Below, in pieces: positions 1 through 10,510 of a DNA stretch of 64,000 nt; the stretch's first letter is position 1, and each line of letters begins with the position of its first letter. Source of the DNA: Lithodes maja (Eukaryota > Arthropoda > Malacostraca > Decapoda > Lithodidae); contig JBAKBP010000768.1 in assembly GCA_037953745.1 (NCBI GenBank), positions 46,001 to 110,000 of the forward strand. The letters are read 5' to 3'. The notes below the pieces were generated by a model. The model did not search any database. It was given only the letters and a program-made list of their open reading frames with translations, and was not told the DNA's origin. A program made the translations under genes and the position numbers.

Positions 1-1186
1 ACATCTTCGTGATTATAATGTATTTATTTCGTAGGCAGTATTTATTGATAAATATATTTGTCTTTCAAGCAAAAAATAGTGTAAAGTCATCAATGATACC
101 TAGACAAAACTGCATCAATACTCAAGGGGTTAACCAAGATTCACTCCCCTCAGTCACCAAAAGTCACAAGTAACATCTTATATACATATATAGTTCGAAT
201 TATTCACTAAACACTTTCACTGGGTAGATGAAATAATCCATAATTGCCTGCCTATAGCTAGGCATGGTGGCCCAGAGGGAGGCAGCCCAGAATTTAAAGG
301 GCCGGGATCCTGCCTCACAGTCTGGGGGGCCGGGAAACTACTGACTTTACACAGGCCCGCGCTCCTCAGAAAGGGATGCTATGGGGTTGCTCGATACTTC
401 CTTTTGTAACTTACTGATGCCTAACTTACCAGTCCAATTTGAGTCTAAATCGAGTCATAAACTTATTTTTGGCGAACATTTCTAACTTACAGGTGGCAAT
501 ATGACGCGATTGCGTCATACGAGCACTCTTGGAGGGGTGGCGTTATGATGCGATCGCGTCCTATAGATGCGGGAGGGTTAAGGCTCTCATCCTATGCCCG
601 AGAGGAAGTAAGTTGGAATATAGAAAAAAAAAAAAAAAAAAGCAGCCGGCACTGGACAACCAACCCCAAAATGGCCGACCCCAGACGACCACCTCCCACC
701 TCTCCAAACTGGACCTCCACACCAATCCACATGCTCCACACTTTTCAACTCACATTCTTCTTAGTATACAAACCACATCTCTTTCCTCCCCACCATTATT
801 ACGATACTAGATGATATCCACCCCCTTGCTTTCTGATAACGTAAGCAGTGATGGCCGCGTCGTCGTATGGATGTCCCTGTGACTGTCGTAATTACTGTTG
901 TATTAATTTAATGTGCGTTTAGCTCCAGCTGAACCCAACTACAACCGCCACAGGCAACATGACTACAGGCCATGTATATGATTAATGAATATGTTTATCT
1001 TTAACTAGGACCTCCTGCAGGAAAAGTAAGAGGAAAGCCACCTCTTAACTCTCTGTATTATGAGGGGTACAGATATATGACTATACAAATTATTGTATTG
1101 ATTATGTCACTACCATTTTATTGTTATGCCATGAATATGATTAATGAATACGTGACAGCCCCTATAGAAGAAGTAAGAGGGCAGAC
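1..1186. other. Unassigned flank left of the CR1-like element
   Basis: No coding region is supported here. The stretch holds an A-run at 625-641, a short palindromic motif around 505-515 (TGACGCGATTGCGTCA) and a degenerate duplication: 'gccatg.atatgattaatgaata' occurs near 969 and again near 1130. Bases about 1007-1130 resemble the sequence just beyond the other end of the CR1-like element (34.75-34.85 kb), so this may be part of an older repeat into which that element inserted. Confidence 0.4.
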
Positions 1187-2512
1187 ATAAGAACATAAGA
1201 AAATGGGAGTCTGCAGAAAGCCGATTGGCCTAAGCAAGGCAGATCCCTGTCCCACACAACCCCCATTCAATTACAATGCCCAATTATAGGCTCAACACTC
1301 TAATACCCTGAGGATCATCTTTCCAAAACGGTTAGAGATTAACGCAGGATTATGGGGGTCTGCAGAGCGCTGATTGGCCCAACCCTGCTGATCCCCCTTC
1401 ATACCCAACCCTTCTCGTCCATATGCTTATCCAATTTTATCTTAAAGCTCCCTACCGTTTTAGATCCCACTATAGTACTTGGTAGTCCATTCCACCCATC
1501 TACAACTCTGTTACCAAACCAATATTTGCCTATATCTTTTCTGAAACGAAATTTATCTAATTTGAAACCATTGGTACGAGTTCTTTCGCTATCACTGAGC
1601 TTTAGTACATTTGTCATGTCCCCTTTGTTAATCCCACTAACCCACTTGAACACCTCTATCATATCCCCTCTAACTCTGCGTCTCTTTAACGAATGTAAAC
1701 CTAATTTCTTCAACCTTTCTTCATACGGAAGATTTCTAATATTATGGATCATTTTTGTCATTCTACGCTGTACTCTCTCCAATGAATCTATGTCCATTCT
1801 GTAATAAGGACACCAAAATTGGACAGCATAATCCATATGGGGTCTCACTAATGACAAGTAAAGTTTTAAGATAACATCAGCAGTTCAGTTACTCACACTC
1901 CTAGAGATGAACCCGAGAATCCTGTTTGCCTTATTATGAACGCTTATACACTGTTTTCTAGGCTTCAAATCATTGCTAACAAACACACCTAGATCTTTCT
2001 CGCAGTCTGAATTTTCTAATTCTAAATTAGCTAGTTTATATTTAACATTTGTTTGCATCTTCCCTATCTTTAATACCTTGCATTTGTCAATGTTAAACTT
2101 CATCTGCCAATTTACTGACCATTCATGTAAGGTATCTAGATCCCTTTGGAGGCGCTCTATATCGCTATCTGAATCAATTGATCTCCCCATTTTAGTATCG
2201 TCTGCGAATTTACTTATCCTACTAGTTATACCTAAATCTAGGTCATTTATGTATATAAGAAACAACAGGGGACCTAATACCGATCCCTGGGGGACACCAC
2301 TTTTGACTGCTCCCCACTCTGACTTGGTACCATTTATGCTGACTCTCTGACTCTCTGTTTCCTACCAATTAGCCATGACCTAATCCATCCCAACAACGAT
2401 CCTCCTATTCCATGTGCCTCAACCTTTCTCATCAATCTTTCATGAGGGACTCTGTCGAAAGCTTTACTGAAATCTAAATAAATAATATCATATGACTTGT
2501 CACTATCTACTG
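1187..2512 (-). mobile_element. CR1-like non-LTR element, fragment 4 of 4 (RT palm/thumb and 3' end)
   Basis: This is the 3' portion of the minus-strand CR1-like element. It ends at about 1187-1205 with the octamer-like tail 'TTCTTATGTTCTTATGT' (minus strand), typical of CR1/L2-type 3' ends that finish in short repeats rather than poly(A). Its right edge is cut at 2512 by Gypsy copy 2a. The four bases ACTG before the insertion (2509-2512) recur directly after it (21233-21236), and the RT reading frame continues from 21233 into 2508 without loss. The other fragments are at 21233-22232, 23937-25115 and 34021 to about 34740. Confidence 0.85.
1399..2512 (-). pseudogene. CR1-like reverse transcriptase, C-terminal half, broken
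   Basis: This fragment carries the RT palm. It begins in 'DIIYLDFSKAFDRVPHERL' (the LDFSKAFD block with the first catalytic Asp), followed by 'SGVPQGSVLGPLLFLIYIND' around 2270-2315 and the catalytic 'FADDT' at about 2200. The thumb/C-terminal region 'LVRPHMDYAVQFWCPYY' and 'LERVQRRMTKM' follows to 1399. Visible lesions are an 8-bp tandem duplication (gactctct twice, 2341-2356) that shifts the frame, and an in-frame TGA at 1885-1887. The product would copy element RNA at nicked target DNA; this copy is dead. The upstream half lies 18.7 kb away at 21233-21759. Confidence 0.85.
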
Positions 2513-3039
2513 TGTTACGACCGGGCACTCGGGTACACTAGGGCTCTCAAACAGGACTCGAGTATGGCTCGCTGCCACAACGGAAACACACGATCCCAAC
2601 CCCAGAGTACTGCCAGCCGAACAAAAAAACACCAATACCCTCCAGAGTTCTATCTGCTATAACGGGGTATACAAGAACTCGGTACTAGCGTTTCACAACA
2701 GACTAATAAAGAGACGGGAGTTATCTAGTCTGGTCAACAATCAAACAAAGAAGTAAATACAACAACACCAAAGAATAGTGTTGGCCGAAGCCGAAGTAAT
2801 CAACCCTTGACTAAGAACTTAAGAAGTCCTCCACCCTCTACTTCGGATCGGCACTATTACGTTACGTTAAACAATAGTCCTCGAGCATCGAGCAAGGAAT
2901 CTTCTGGTAAAGTTAGATGCTTCTCGGATACTCGTAAGAAGTAAGTATCGGATTTTGAACAGCAATTCAATAAGCAACACACTGGCAATTAACTAATATT
3001 AAAGGCTTTAAATTGACATAAGAAGAATTAGAAGAATAG
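2513..3039 (-). repeat. Copy 2a 3' LTR, first part (interrupted by copy 1a)
   Basis: Matches 19373-19899 of the intact LTR of the same element almost base for base, then breaks at 3039/3040 where copy 1a begins. The LTR resumes at 12318 after the duplicated ATAG. Confidence 0.93.
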
Positions 3040-4846
3040 TGTTACGGCTGGATCGGCAATACATATTCGGGATTCTTGATCGTAGGACAGAAATGGCTTA
3101 TGTGACAACGACACGCTCGATTCCAGTCCCAAATACTATATGCTCCAGACAACAAAAGCACCAACGCCCTACAGAGTTATCGTCTACGGTAACGAGGTAC
3201 CTTAACTCGGCGAAAGTGTACAACAGGGGTAGGCTATGAGGCTAAACTCCCTCAGACATTTATAGGTTACGTTATTACTAAAGAAATGCAATACTCAAGA
3301 AACTACGTTAATATTAAGCCTCTAATAATGTAGAATAGAAGCAGGCTAAAGGTATGACAGTGAAATGCTAAATGACAAATGTACACGCCTACTTGAAAGC
3401 GCGTGCACTAGAATAACTGTCCCCTACTAACATGCACTAGCATGTAGCATACAAGATGTTCATGATCCAGTAGATACCTAATAATACACATGGAAGGAAC
3501 ATAAATAGTAGTCACTTATTATAATAATGAATCTATACTTGGAATAACTAAAAAGGTTGCAGGCAACAGTACTGCGCCGGTAGCCTACTACCGCATAGGC
3601 TACTTCGCTTCTCTCACTCTGTCTCCCCTCTGAGTCCGTATGCGCCCTACGCAATAGAACTCCGGACACAGCAGCAAAACGACAGTTCAGTTAATTGATA
3701 CATGAAAGTATTAATAGTGTTGTCTTGTGTGTGAGTAATGTGTATTGTAAAGTGTTACATACATATACTTAAAGAGAGCTGCAATGCATAGTAAAATAAA
3801 GATATATCCCACTCATCATCCCCATGTGTTCTAGCTAGCAGGCCAAGTCACAGGAACAACGAGTCCCAGCACCGAAAGCGAGAACCCAGGAAAAGACTGT
3901 AGAGAACACAAGGACAGATAAATTACGTTACTCTACTATACCGGCACTACGAGCGAGCTGTAGTCTCGGGTACTACACTCGCTCCTGGCTCGGTATGCAA
4001 ATCAAGGCTAAGTCCTCGTCCCTCTACAGACAACTCCTGGGCATGGTCGGGCTCTTACACATGGCACCAGTCTAGTCACAAATTGGATGATGAGCGGGGC
4101 ATATAACTCGTGAACATGTAGAACGTTCACCAACTATCCTCATCAAGAAGATCGCTGTTCACATTAACCCCTTAAATCTAATACATGTAAATATATGCTT
4201 GTCCTAAGAGTAATACGAGAGGTGAGTGCTGAAACTCCTTTAGGACCTCAAGGGAAGGTTATGCATTTAAATAGAGAGAAGAATGAAATGAGAGTAATGT
4301 CGTCAGAGAGAAAGAGTGCAACCGTGAGAAATTGGGAGAGAGGGCAAGGGATGTTAGAATCTCAAAGGTTCTAGGCAACCTGATCATAGAACACGCAGCG
4401 AGCCTCCAGGCAATGTGCTGTACGACAACATGGGCAGCCCAGGCAGCGTAGGCAGGCAGCAATGGACTACCAACCCTGTCGCGCCTAGCTATAAGCGCAA
4501 GGCTGCCAACCAGTCCATACGTCTGGCAACCACCCCCCCGGCAGCGTGGCGTGTTGCTACCCTCTCGCTCTGAAGCCTAACTCACTCTCTCTCTCTGAAC
4601 TCCCATTGTCTTATCTATCAACTTCTCTATTGATACTACATATTAAATGGAAGGTCTCGACATGGCTTAAAACAAAACCCACCACTGGTTAGCACATGAC
4701 GAGACCTTTGCAGAGATACAAAGAACATAGTTATAAGTTGTCACACTCAATATACATAGCTGCTGACGGTAGCCAGATCACGGGCGGTACAGTGGAGTAC
4801 CAAGGAATACAATCAGGTTGCGTTGCCACGCACTGGGTGCGTCACA
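3040..4846 (-). repeat. Copy 1a 3' LTR (1807 bp)
   Basis: Differs from the partner LTR at 10511-12317 at about 9 positions by eye. Seven of these fall between about 4388 and 4552, which looks like a conversion or recombination patch rather than even ageing. It contains the TA-rich TATTTAAA-like motif (ATTTAAATAG on the plus strand near 4265-4274), a possible promoter core. Confidence 0.93.
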
Positions 4847-4857
4847 GCCCCCCCAAG
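4847..4857 (-). other. Copy 1a polypurine tract
   Basis: On the element strand, TCTTGGGGGGGC directly precedes the 3' LTR start TGTGACGC. This is the expected position of the plus-strand primer of an LTR retrotransposon. Confidence 0.8.
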
Positions 4858-5128
4858 ATTTTAGATAATCGACCTTAGAAGCATTATCAAAATCTGACAG
4901 GCAACCAACCGACCAGCTACCCCTAGCTGCCACTAATTGCAAAAGGTGCACAACAACTGAAGTGTGAATTATACATAAAACACAATATCGCATGCATCAT
5001 GCTACAACAATAAAGACTTACAAAACTAAAAAAAAAAATTTCTCGTTTATTTTATTGTTTTATAATCTTTTTGGACGGCGTTATGATAGCCTAATTTTAC
5101 TCCTGCTCAACCCACACACCGTGCACGA

Positions 5129-8100
5129 CTATCCTGGATCATCAACCCTTGATAGACAATCTGCTATCACGTTCTCACTCCCGGCAATATGCTGAATGTT
5201 GAGATTATACTCTTGGAGCATTAGGGACCACCTGGTCAACCGCATATTCCGATTGTGAAACTGATTTAGGAATTTCAAGGGATGATGGTCCGTATAAATC
5301 GTCACTACCGGGCCGTAGGCTGGAACATAAACTTCGAAATGTTTGAGCGACAAAACGATAGCAAGAAGCTCCTTCTCTATAGTCGAGTAATTCCTTTGTG
5401 CCGAATTAAACTTGCGAGAAAAGAAGCTCACTGGGTGTTCCAAGCCCTCGGAATCAGTCTGCAGTAACACTGCCCCGGCACCCACACCGCTGGCATCAGT
5501 CGCCAGCTGAAAACTCCTGGAGAAGTCTGGGGCTCTCAAAATCGGATGTGTACACAGCAGGTGCTTGACTAGGTCGAAAGCCCTCTGACACTCCGCAGCC
5601 CAACAGAACTTCACTGACTTCGACAGTAGATCAGTTAACGGTGCTAAGACAGTAGAGTATCCCCGGATGAAGCGCCTATAATAGCCTATCATACCTAGGA
5701 ACCGCATGACCTGGCGCTTAGTGGTGGGCCTGGGAAACATATTGATAGCCTGTATCTTGCTCAGGGGGGGGCACACCCGGCCTAACCCGACCACGAAGCC
5801 AAGATACTGCACAGTAGCCTTTACAAACTCACACTTCCTCAGGTTCACCACCAGCCCAGCATCGTGCAACTTCCCAAACAGGGTCTCTAAGTGCCTTAGG
5901 TGATTTTCAAAATCGTCATCATACACTATCACGTCATCAAGGTAGACCGTGCAGTTAGGGATTTCGTCACAAATATCGTTCATCAGGTTCTGAAACGTGG
6001 CAGGTGCGTTCTTAAGCCCATAAGGCATTACGTTACATTGGTAGGTCTTGCCATCTACCACAAAACCACAAACTTGCTTAGCTCGGTCCGACAGGGGTAC
6101 TTGCCAGTAGCCTTTTACAAGATCAATTTTAGTAAGGTACTTTGCATTCCCTATCTTGTCCACGCTGTCGTCAACTCGAGGCAAAGGGTAAGGGTTGGTA
6201 GTGGTCAAGCCATTTAGCCTACGAAAATCTATGCAGAACCGCACCTTGCCGTCAGGTTTTGGCTGCAACGTGACGGGTGATGTCCACTTCACATAACCTT
6301 CAGTGATCATCCCTCTCTCAACCATGTACTTTAACTCCTCCCGTAAAGCTGGCAACTTTAACGGGGGCACACGGTAGGGCACTGACTTGAAGGGCACATT
6401 ATCACCGACGTCCACGTCGTGCGTTACCTGAGTAGTGAGACCTGGGTGTTCGGCGAAAACAGAGGGGTATGACCTGAACAGGCCTAGGACAGCAGCACCC
6501 TGGTGCTCAGGCAGGTGACTTACAGCTTGCCTAGCCTCTTGTTCAGTATTCCCCGCCCACTGCTCCGCGGAAATGACACAGTTCCAGCTATCCTCCTCAG
6601 CAGCATGACTGTCCCCACCTCCTTCTCCACCCTGGCCGCTGCAGGCCAGCACAGGGACAGTGAGAGGCTCTGAGGGGCGTCTCACATACTCTTTCATGAG
6701 GTTAACATGACATAACTGATGTTTTTTCCTACGGTCAGGTGTTGCAACGAGATAATCAAGGTCGGACAGTTTCTTAGCCACCACATACGGCCCAATAAAC
6801 TTGGCAGAAAGGGGGTGTCCAGGCAAAGGTAAAAGCAACATTACCTCCTGACCCACCGAAAACTCCCGAAGCTTCACCTTGGCGTCATACTGGTGCTTCA
6901 TGACCGCCTGTGCATTAACCAAGGTATTACCTGCCGCTGCCATGCAACCTATAAGTCTCTCCCGGCTCTCAAGGATATATTTAAGTACAGACCCCGGCTT
7001 CTCTTCGCCCTCCCAGATCTCTTTCACCATACTTAAAGGTCCTCTCACATTATGGCCAAAGACTAGTTGATTTGGACTGAACCCCAGGCTCTCTCCTGGG
7101 ACTTCACGTGCAGCGAACAGAACATACGGCAGACCCAAATCCCAATCAGTGTCATGTTCTGCACAGTAACAGCGTAGCATACTCTTCAGGGTCGAGTGCC
7201 ACCGCTCCAAGACTCCCTGACTCTCGGGATGGTAGGCTGACGACACTACAGAACATATACCGTGCAACTGAAGGGTTTGCTTGAACAATTTGGATGTAAA
7301 ATTGCTCCCCTGGTCTGACTGCACCTCACGTGGAAATCCATAACGGGAACAGAACAATAATAAGTTTTTAACAACTGCCTTTGCCGAGCCATTTCTCATG
7401 GGGTATGCGTCCGGGTATCTCGTAGCCACATCCATGATTGTCAACAGGAATTTATTGCCACTACTAGTAGGCGGGAAAGGGCCAACCAAATCTACTACAA
7501 CTTTGCTGAACGGAGGCCCGGTGACAGGTATGGGAAACAAAGGTGCCTTCGGGATTGTCTGGTTAGGCTTCCCCGTTGTCTGGCAGGTCGCACACCCAGC
7601 CACCCATGCACAGACATCAGCCTTGACCCCAGGCCACCAGAAAAACCTGCCCAATGCCGCCAATGTTTTTGTTACCCCCAAATGACCCGCCACCGGCACA
7701 TCATGCGCCAGACACAATAAGGACTCTCTATACTTATTTGGAACAACCACCTGGTCTACTACCCTCGCACCACCCTCCCACTTCGATTTGGGGTCTAGAA
7801 ATCTGCGGTACAATATCCTGTTGAGCCTAAAGAAATCTCCCGGCTTCGCATCCCCATCTTCCTCCAACTCTATGGCACCATTGCTATAACGAGCTAGGCT
7901 AGCGTCTTGCAGCTGCTGCTCACTAATGTCCCCGGGCGTCAATGCATCAAGATGGTTTTGTAATAAGACATTACCCCGGCTAGTAGGCTCTACTGCCTTA
8001 GTGGCTCTCGCTACAGCTCTTGCCTCACGCGAAGTCTTACCCAACTCTGCCTTGTTACACACCATATCTGGGCCAGAGTCAACTCCCGTGTTTATTATAG

Positions 8101-10267
8101 GTCCAAGTACCGAATCACCGAGAAGTGCAGCAGAATCAATGTCCCTTTTCCTGCCCTTAGCAACCTTCTCCTGATCCTTCCTCCACTGTCCCCGAGGTTG
8201 AGTGCTAGGCTGTGCAGGAGCCGCAGAGCGAGATCGGGTTACCACACAGGCCATCTCATCCTGTTGGCACCTCCCAACCCATTCCCGATTCTCACCATCC
8301 ACGTCGGCCGCCCTCTCGGCAACGACTAAGGGTGGAGTCCCGGAAGTGGGCACCGCAAAGTCGTTGCCGAGAAGAAGGTCGACGCCCTCAACTGGCAAAC
8401 ACTCAACGATCCCTACATCCAGCTCCCTGCACACCTCTCCCACTCTCAACTCCAACCTCACAAGTGGGTATGACCTCGTAGCATTTATACCCTGCACCAC
8501 AACAACTCTGGCCGCATTTATCGGTTTCCCTGTGAAGTTCCTCAACAAAGTTTGCGAAGCCCCCGTATCCCTCAGCAAGTCAACCCTCCGTAGTTCACTC
8601 CCCCAGCTCACAAACCCGTGTCCCCGATGGTTACAGAAAGTGTCCCGGACAGGTGTCGAGCCTTCCGTACGCTTCTTTACCGCGTGTGCCTCAGCTGCTG
8701 ACAACCTACCCCGGGCAGTTGCTGCAGCCTTCAGAGACACACCGATACTGTGAACCAATGACACCGGCTTAGCGGGAGTGTTACTAGGGCACTCACGTGA
8801 ATAATGGCCTAGCTTCTGACATTTGTAACATTTCACATCCCCAATGGGCTTCTTCCCTTGTGCGGGCGAAGAAGGGGCCTGACCTTTAGTAAACGGGAGA
8901 GGCTTGTGTTTGTAGGTGTTATTAGGTGCAATGCTTTTAGTGTGGTTATGTGTGTCATAGGATTTGTTATTATCGAAAACTCTGGTGGGTGGGGTATAGC
9001 GCCCCTTCTGCCCTGACTCAGCCTTCTGAGCGGCACCGCAACCACGAATCAATGATAATCTGAGGTCTGCCATCTTGGCAGCCTCCTCTACTGTCTTGAG
9101 ACATTTTTCCTTAATGTTCAGCGTTAGATCGGTTCCAGTACATTTGTAAAACTGTTCCAGATAGAAAAGTTGCTTAATTTCCTCAGCCGACTCTGCGTGC
9201 TCGGACCGAAACCAGTTATTACATGCATCTGTTAAGTCCTGTGCGTGTTCCATAAAACTGACGTCGCTCTTCTTATTCACGCCACGGAACTTCAATCTAT
9301 AAGTTTCGGGTTGCAGTTCGTAGGCCCGGAGCACAGCCTCCTTCACCAGTCCATACACGATACTCTCGTCCAGTGACAGTGCATCGTAGGCTTTCAACCC
9401 CTTACCCACTAGACGTGATGAAACTAATGCTGCCCATTTAACCTCCGGCCAGTCATACTCACGACACTTCTTTTCGAAACGAGCAAAAAACTCAGTCACT
9501 GCTGTCTCATCAAATGCGGGTACTAACTTAATTAAATGCGAAAGTGAGTCTGTAACCCGGTGCCCACCACCGAGATGACGCCCCGTGGTCTCTACTCTAG
9601 ACTTCTCGACATCCATTTCAGCCTGGTACCTGGTTGCATCCTGATTGGCTTGGATTCTAGCAACCTCTATGCGTTCTATACTAGCCTGTTGTATCTGAGT
9701 CTCCTGCAGCTTAATCCGTTCTATACTAGCCTGTTGACTCTCTTGCAACTTAAGCTTAGCTAGATCTAGCTGAAATAACATCTCAGGAGACAGGCCTGGG
9801 GGGGGAGAGCACAAAATGGGGGATCCACACCGAGACGTGTTTACGGGTAAGCCAGCTTGCCATTGAGAACCCTCCTGCTGCATCGTGCTAAGACTCGCTG
9901 GCTGAGGGCCCAGCTCAGGGGTAGAGTGGAATGGAGGCTTGGAGGGAACCCCCCAAGACCCCACTCCACCCACCGCCCCATCGCCATCACCCAACAAACA
10001 TGCCACCAAATTCTTCTTGGGCCAACTGTCAGGACAGTCCCGCCCCAAAACCGTGGCTAAACAGCGAAGACCGTAACAATCAATAGCCTGCAGGCGCTGT
10101 TCGGTCAAAGGTGTCTGCAAAAATGCCCGGGCATCCCTCTCTCCACTTATAACACTCCCCTCCCTAAATATCTGTTGTACTTGCTGGTCACTAGGCTGTA
10201 CCGTGTTATCCTCCCCCGTAAATGATGAGTCATTAGACATAGTGCTGGTTATACAATTGCTGTTCAT
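5129..10267 (-). CDS. Gag-pol polyprotein of Gypsy copy 1a (1712 aa, integrase before RT)
   Basis: A single frame from ATG at 10267 to the stop at 5129; an alternative in-frame ATG sits 9 codons later. Order seen: a gag-like region with a Gln/Glu-rich helical stretch (about 165-215) and a 'TYRLKFRGV' type capsid region; CCHC zinc knuckle C480-C483-H488-C493; protease DTGA at D567 with LLLGND near 630; integrase zinc finger H855/H862/C892/C895; integrase core D926, D985, E1021 (D-35-E); reverse transcriptase with FRRLN near 1345 and YLDD at 1442-1445; RNase H starting at D1591 and ending near 'ADCLSRVDD'. All catalytic residues I looked for are present, so the copy could be autonomous. Integrase lying upstream of RT is the Gmr1-type order, not the usual Ty3/Gypsy order. 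Gag and pol share one frame, so no frameshift signal is needed. There is no chromodomain or env. Confidence 0.95.
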   Translation of the reverse strand: MNSNCITSTMSNDSSFTGEDNTVQPSDQQVQQIFREGSVISGERDARAFLQTPLTEQRLQAIDCYGLRCLATVLGRDCPDSWPKKNLVACLLGDGDGAVGGVGSWGVPSKPPFHSTPELGPQPASLSTMQQEGSQWQAGLPVNTSRCGSPILCSPPPGLSPEMLFQLDLAKLKLQESQQASIERIKLQETQIQQASIERIEVARIQANQDATRYQAEMDVEKSRVETTGRHLGGGHRVTDSLSHLIKLVPAFDETAVTEFFARFEKKCREYDWPEVKWAALVSSRLVGKGLKAYDALSLDESIVYGLVKEAVLRAYELQPETYRLKFRGVNKKSDVSFMEHAQDLTDACNNWFRSEHAESAEEIKQLFYLEQFYKCTGTDLTLNIKEKCLKTVEEAAKMADLRLSLIRGCGAAQKAESGQKGRYTPPTRVFDNNKSYDTHNHTKSIAPNNTYKHKPLPFTKGQAPSSPAQGKKPIGDVKCYKCQKLGHYSRECPSNTPAKPVSLVHSIGVSLKAAATARGRLSAAEAHAVKKRTEGSTPVRDTFCNHRGHGFVSWGSELRRVDLLRDTGASQTLLRNFTGKPINAARVVVVQGINATRSYPLVRLELRVGEVCRELDVGIVECLPVEGVDLLLGNDFAVPTSGTPPLVVAERAADVDGENREWVGRCQQDEMACVVTRSRSAAPAQPSTQPRGQWRKDQEKVAKGRKRDIDSAALLGDSVLGPIINTGVDSGPDMVCNKAELGKTSREARAVARATKAVEPTSRGNVLLQNHLDALTPGDISEQQLQDASLARYSNGAIELEEDGDAKPGDFFRLNRILYRRFLDPKSKWEGGARVVDQVVVPNKYRESLLCLAHDVPVAGHLGVTKTLAALGRFFWWPGVKADVCAWVAGCATCQTTGKPNQTIPKAPLFPIPVTGPPFSKVVVDLVGPFPPTSSGNKFLLTIMDVATRYPDAYPMRNGSAKAVVKNLLLFCSRYGFPREVQSDQGSNFTSKLFKQTLQLHGICSVVSSAYHPESQGVLERWHSTLKSMLRCYCAEHDTDWDLGLPYVLFAAREVPGESLGFSPNQLVFGHNVRGPLSMVKEIWEGEEKPGSVLKYILESRERLIGCMAAAGNTLVNAQAVMKHQYDAKVKLREFSVGQEVMLLLPLPGHPLSAKFIGPYVVAKKLSDLDYLVATPDRRKKHQLCHVNLMKEYVRRPSEPLTVPVLACSGQGGEGGGDSHAAEEDSWNCVISAEQWAGNTEQEARQAVSHLPEHQGAAVLGLFRSYPSVFAEHPGLTTQVTHDVDVGDNVPFKSVPYRVPPLKLPALREELKYMVERGMITEGYVKWTSPVTLQPKPDGKVRFCIDFRRLNGLTTTNPYPLPRVDDSVDKIGNAKYLTKIDLVKGYWQVPLSDRAKQVCGFVVDGKTYQCNVMPYGLKNAPATFQNLMNDICDEIPNCTVYLDDVIVYDDDFENHLRHLETLFGKLHDAGLVVNLRKCEFVKATVQYLGFVVGLGRVCPPLSKIQAINMFPRPTTKRQVMRFLGMIGYYRRFIRGYSTVLAPLTDLLSKSVKFCWAAECQRAFDLVKHLLCTHPILRAPDFSRSFQLATDASGVGAGAVLLQTDSEGLEHPVSFFSRKFNSAQRNYSTIEKELLAIVLSLKHFEVYVPAYGPVVTIYTDHHPLKFLNQFHNRNMRLTRWSLMLQEYNLNIQHIAGSENVIADCLSRVDDPG

Positions 10268-10489
10268 AAAAAAAAAAAAGTGCTTATTACTAATTGCAGT
10301 CTCGACTCACAAAATGTTAAAGATGCTTGAATGACTCTACTCTAGACACCCCTAACGAAACAATCTGCAAGTCCACCAATACAATAATGACACAATAAAA
10401 ATTCCTCCAATATGCAAGAAAATTCTAGCCAGCTCTACTAGGTAGCATAGAATAGTTCTCCAAAAAACATGTGATAGGATACTACTGAA

Positions 10490-10507
10490 TCTTGTGCAAG
10501 GTCGCCA
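10490..10507 (-). other. Copy 1a primer binding site
   Basis: Three bases inside the 5' LTR, the element strand reads TGGCGACCTTGCACAAGA. TGGCGACC would pair with a tRNA 3' end GGTCGCCA. A similar site is known in insect 412/mdg1 elements, which use tRNA-Arg, so tRNA-Arg is a candidate primer (inference). All four LTR elements here share the core TGGCGACCTTGC. Confidence 0.75.
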
Positions 10508-10510
10508 TTT

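Noticed and set aside
529..814. Two overlapping frames of 89-93 residues
   Set aside because: They run through an A-run (poly-Lys) and low-complexity sequence; no conserved motif, and two frames are equally open.
8202..8753. 183-residue plus-strand open frame (and a mirror on the other strand at 54654-55205)
   Set aside because: It is antisense to the protease/gag region of an intact gag-pol gene and is mirrored in copy 1b; no motif of its own. The same applies to other frames opposite pol at 5.9-6.2, 14.6-15.0, 17.0-17.5, 28.6-28.9 and 57.2-57.5 kb.
5129..10267. Endogenous retrovirus with envelope
   Set aside because: No third frame, signal peptide or membrane-anchored protein lies between pol and the 3' LTR in any of the four copies.
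5129..10267. Ty1/copia assignment from pol order
   Set aside because: The RT and RNase H motifs (YLDD context, 'FRRLN', 'DASGVGAGAVL') and the CCHC/HHCC style are those of Ty3/Gypsy; order alone does not make it copia.
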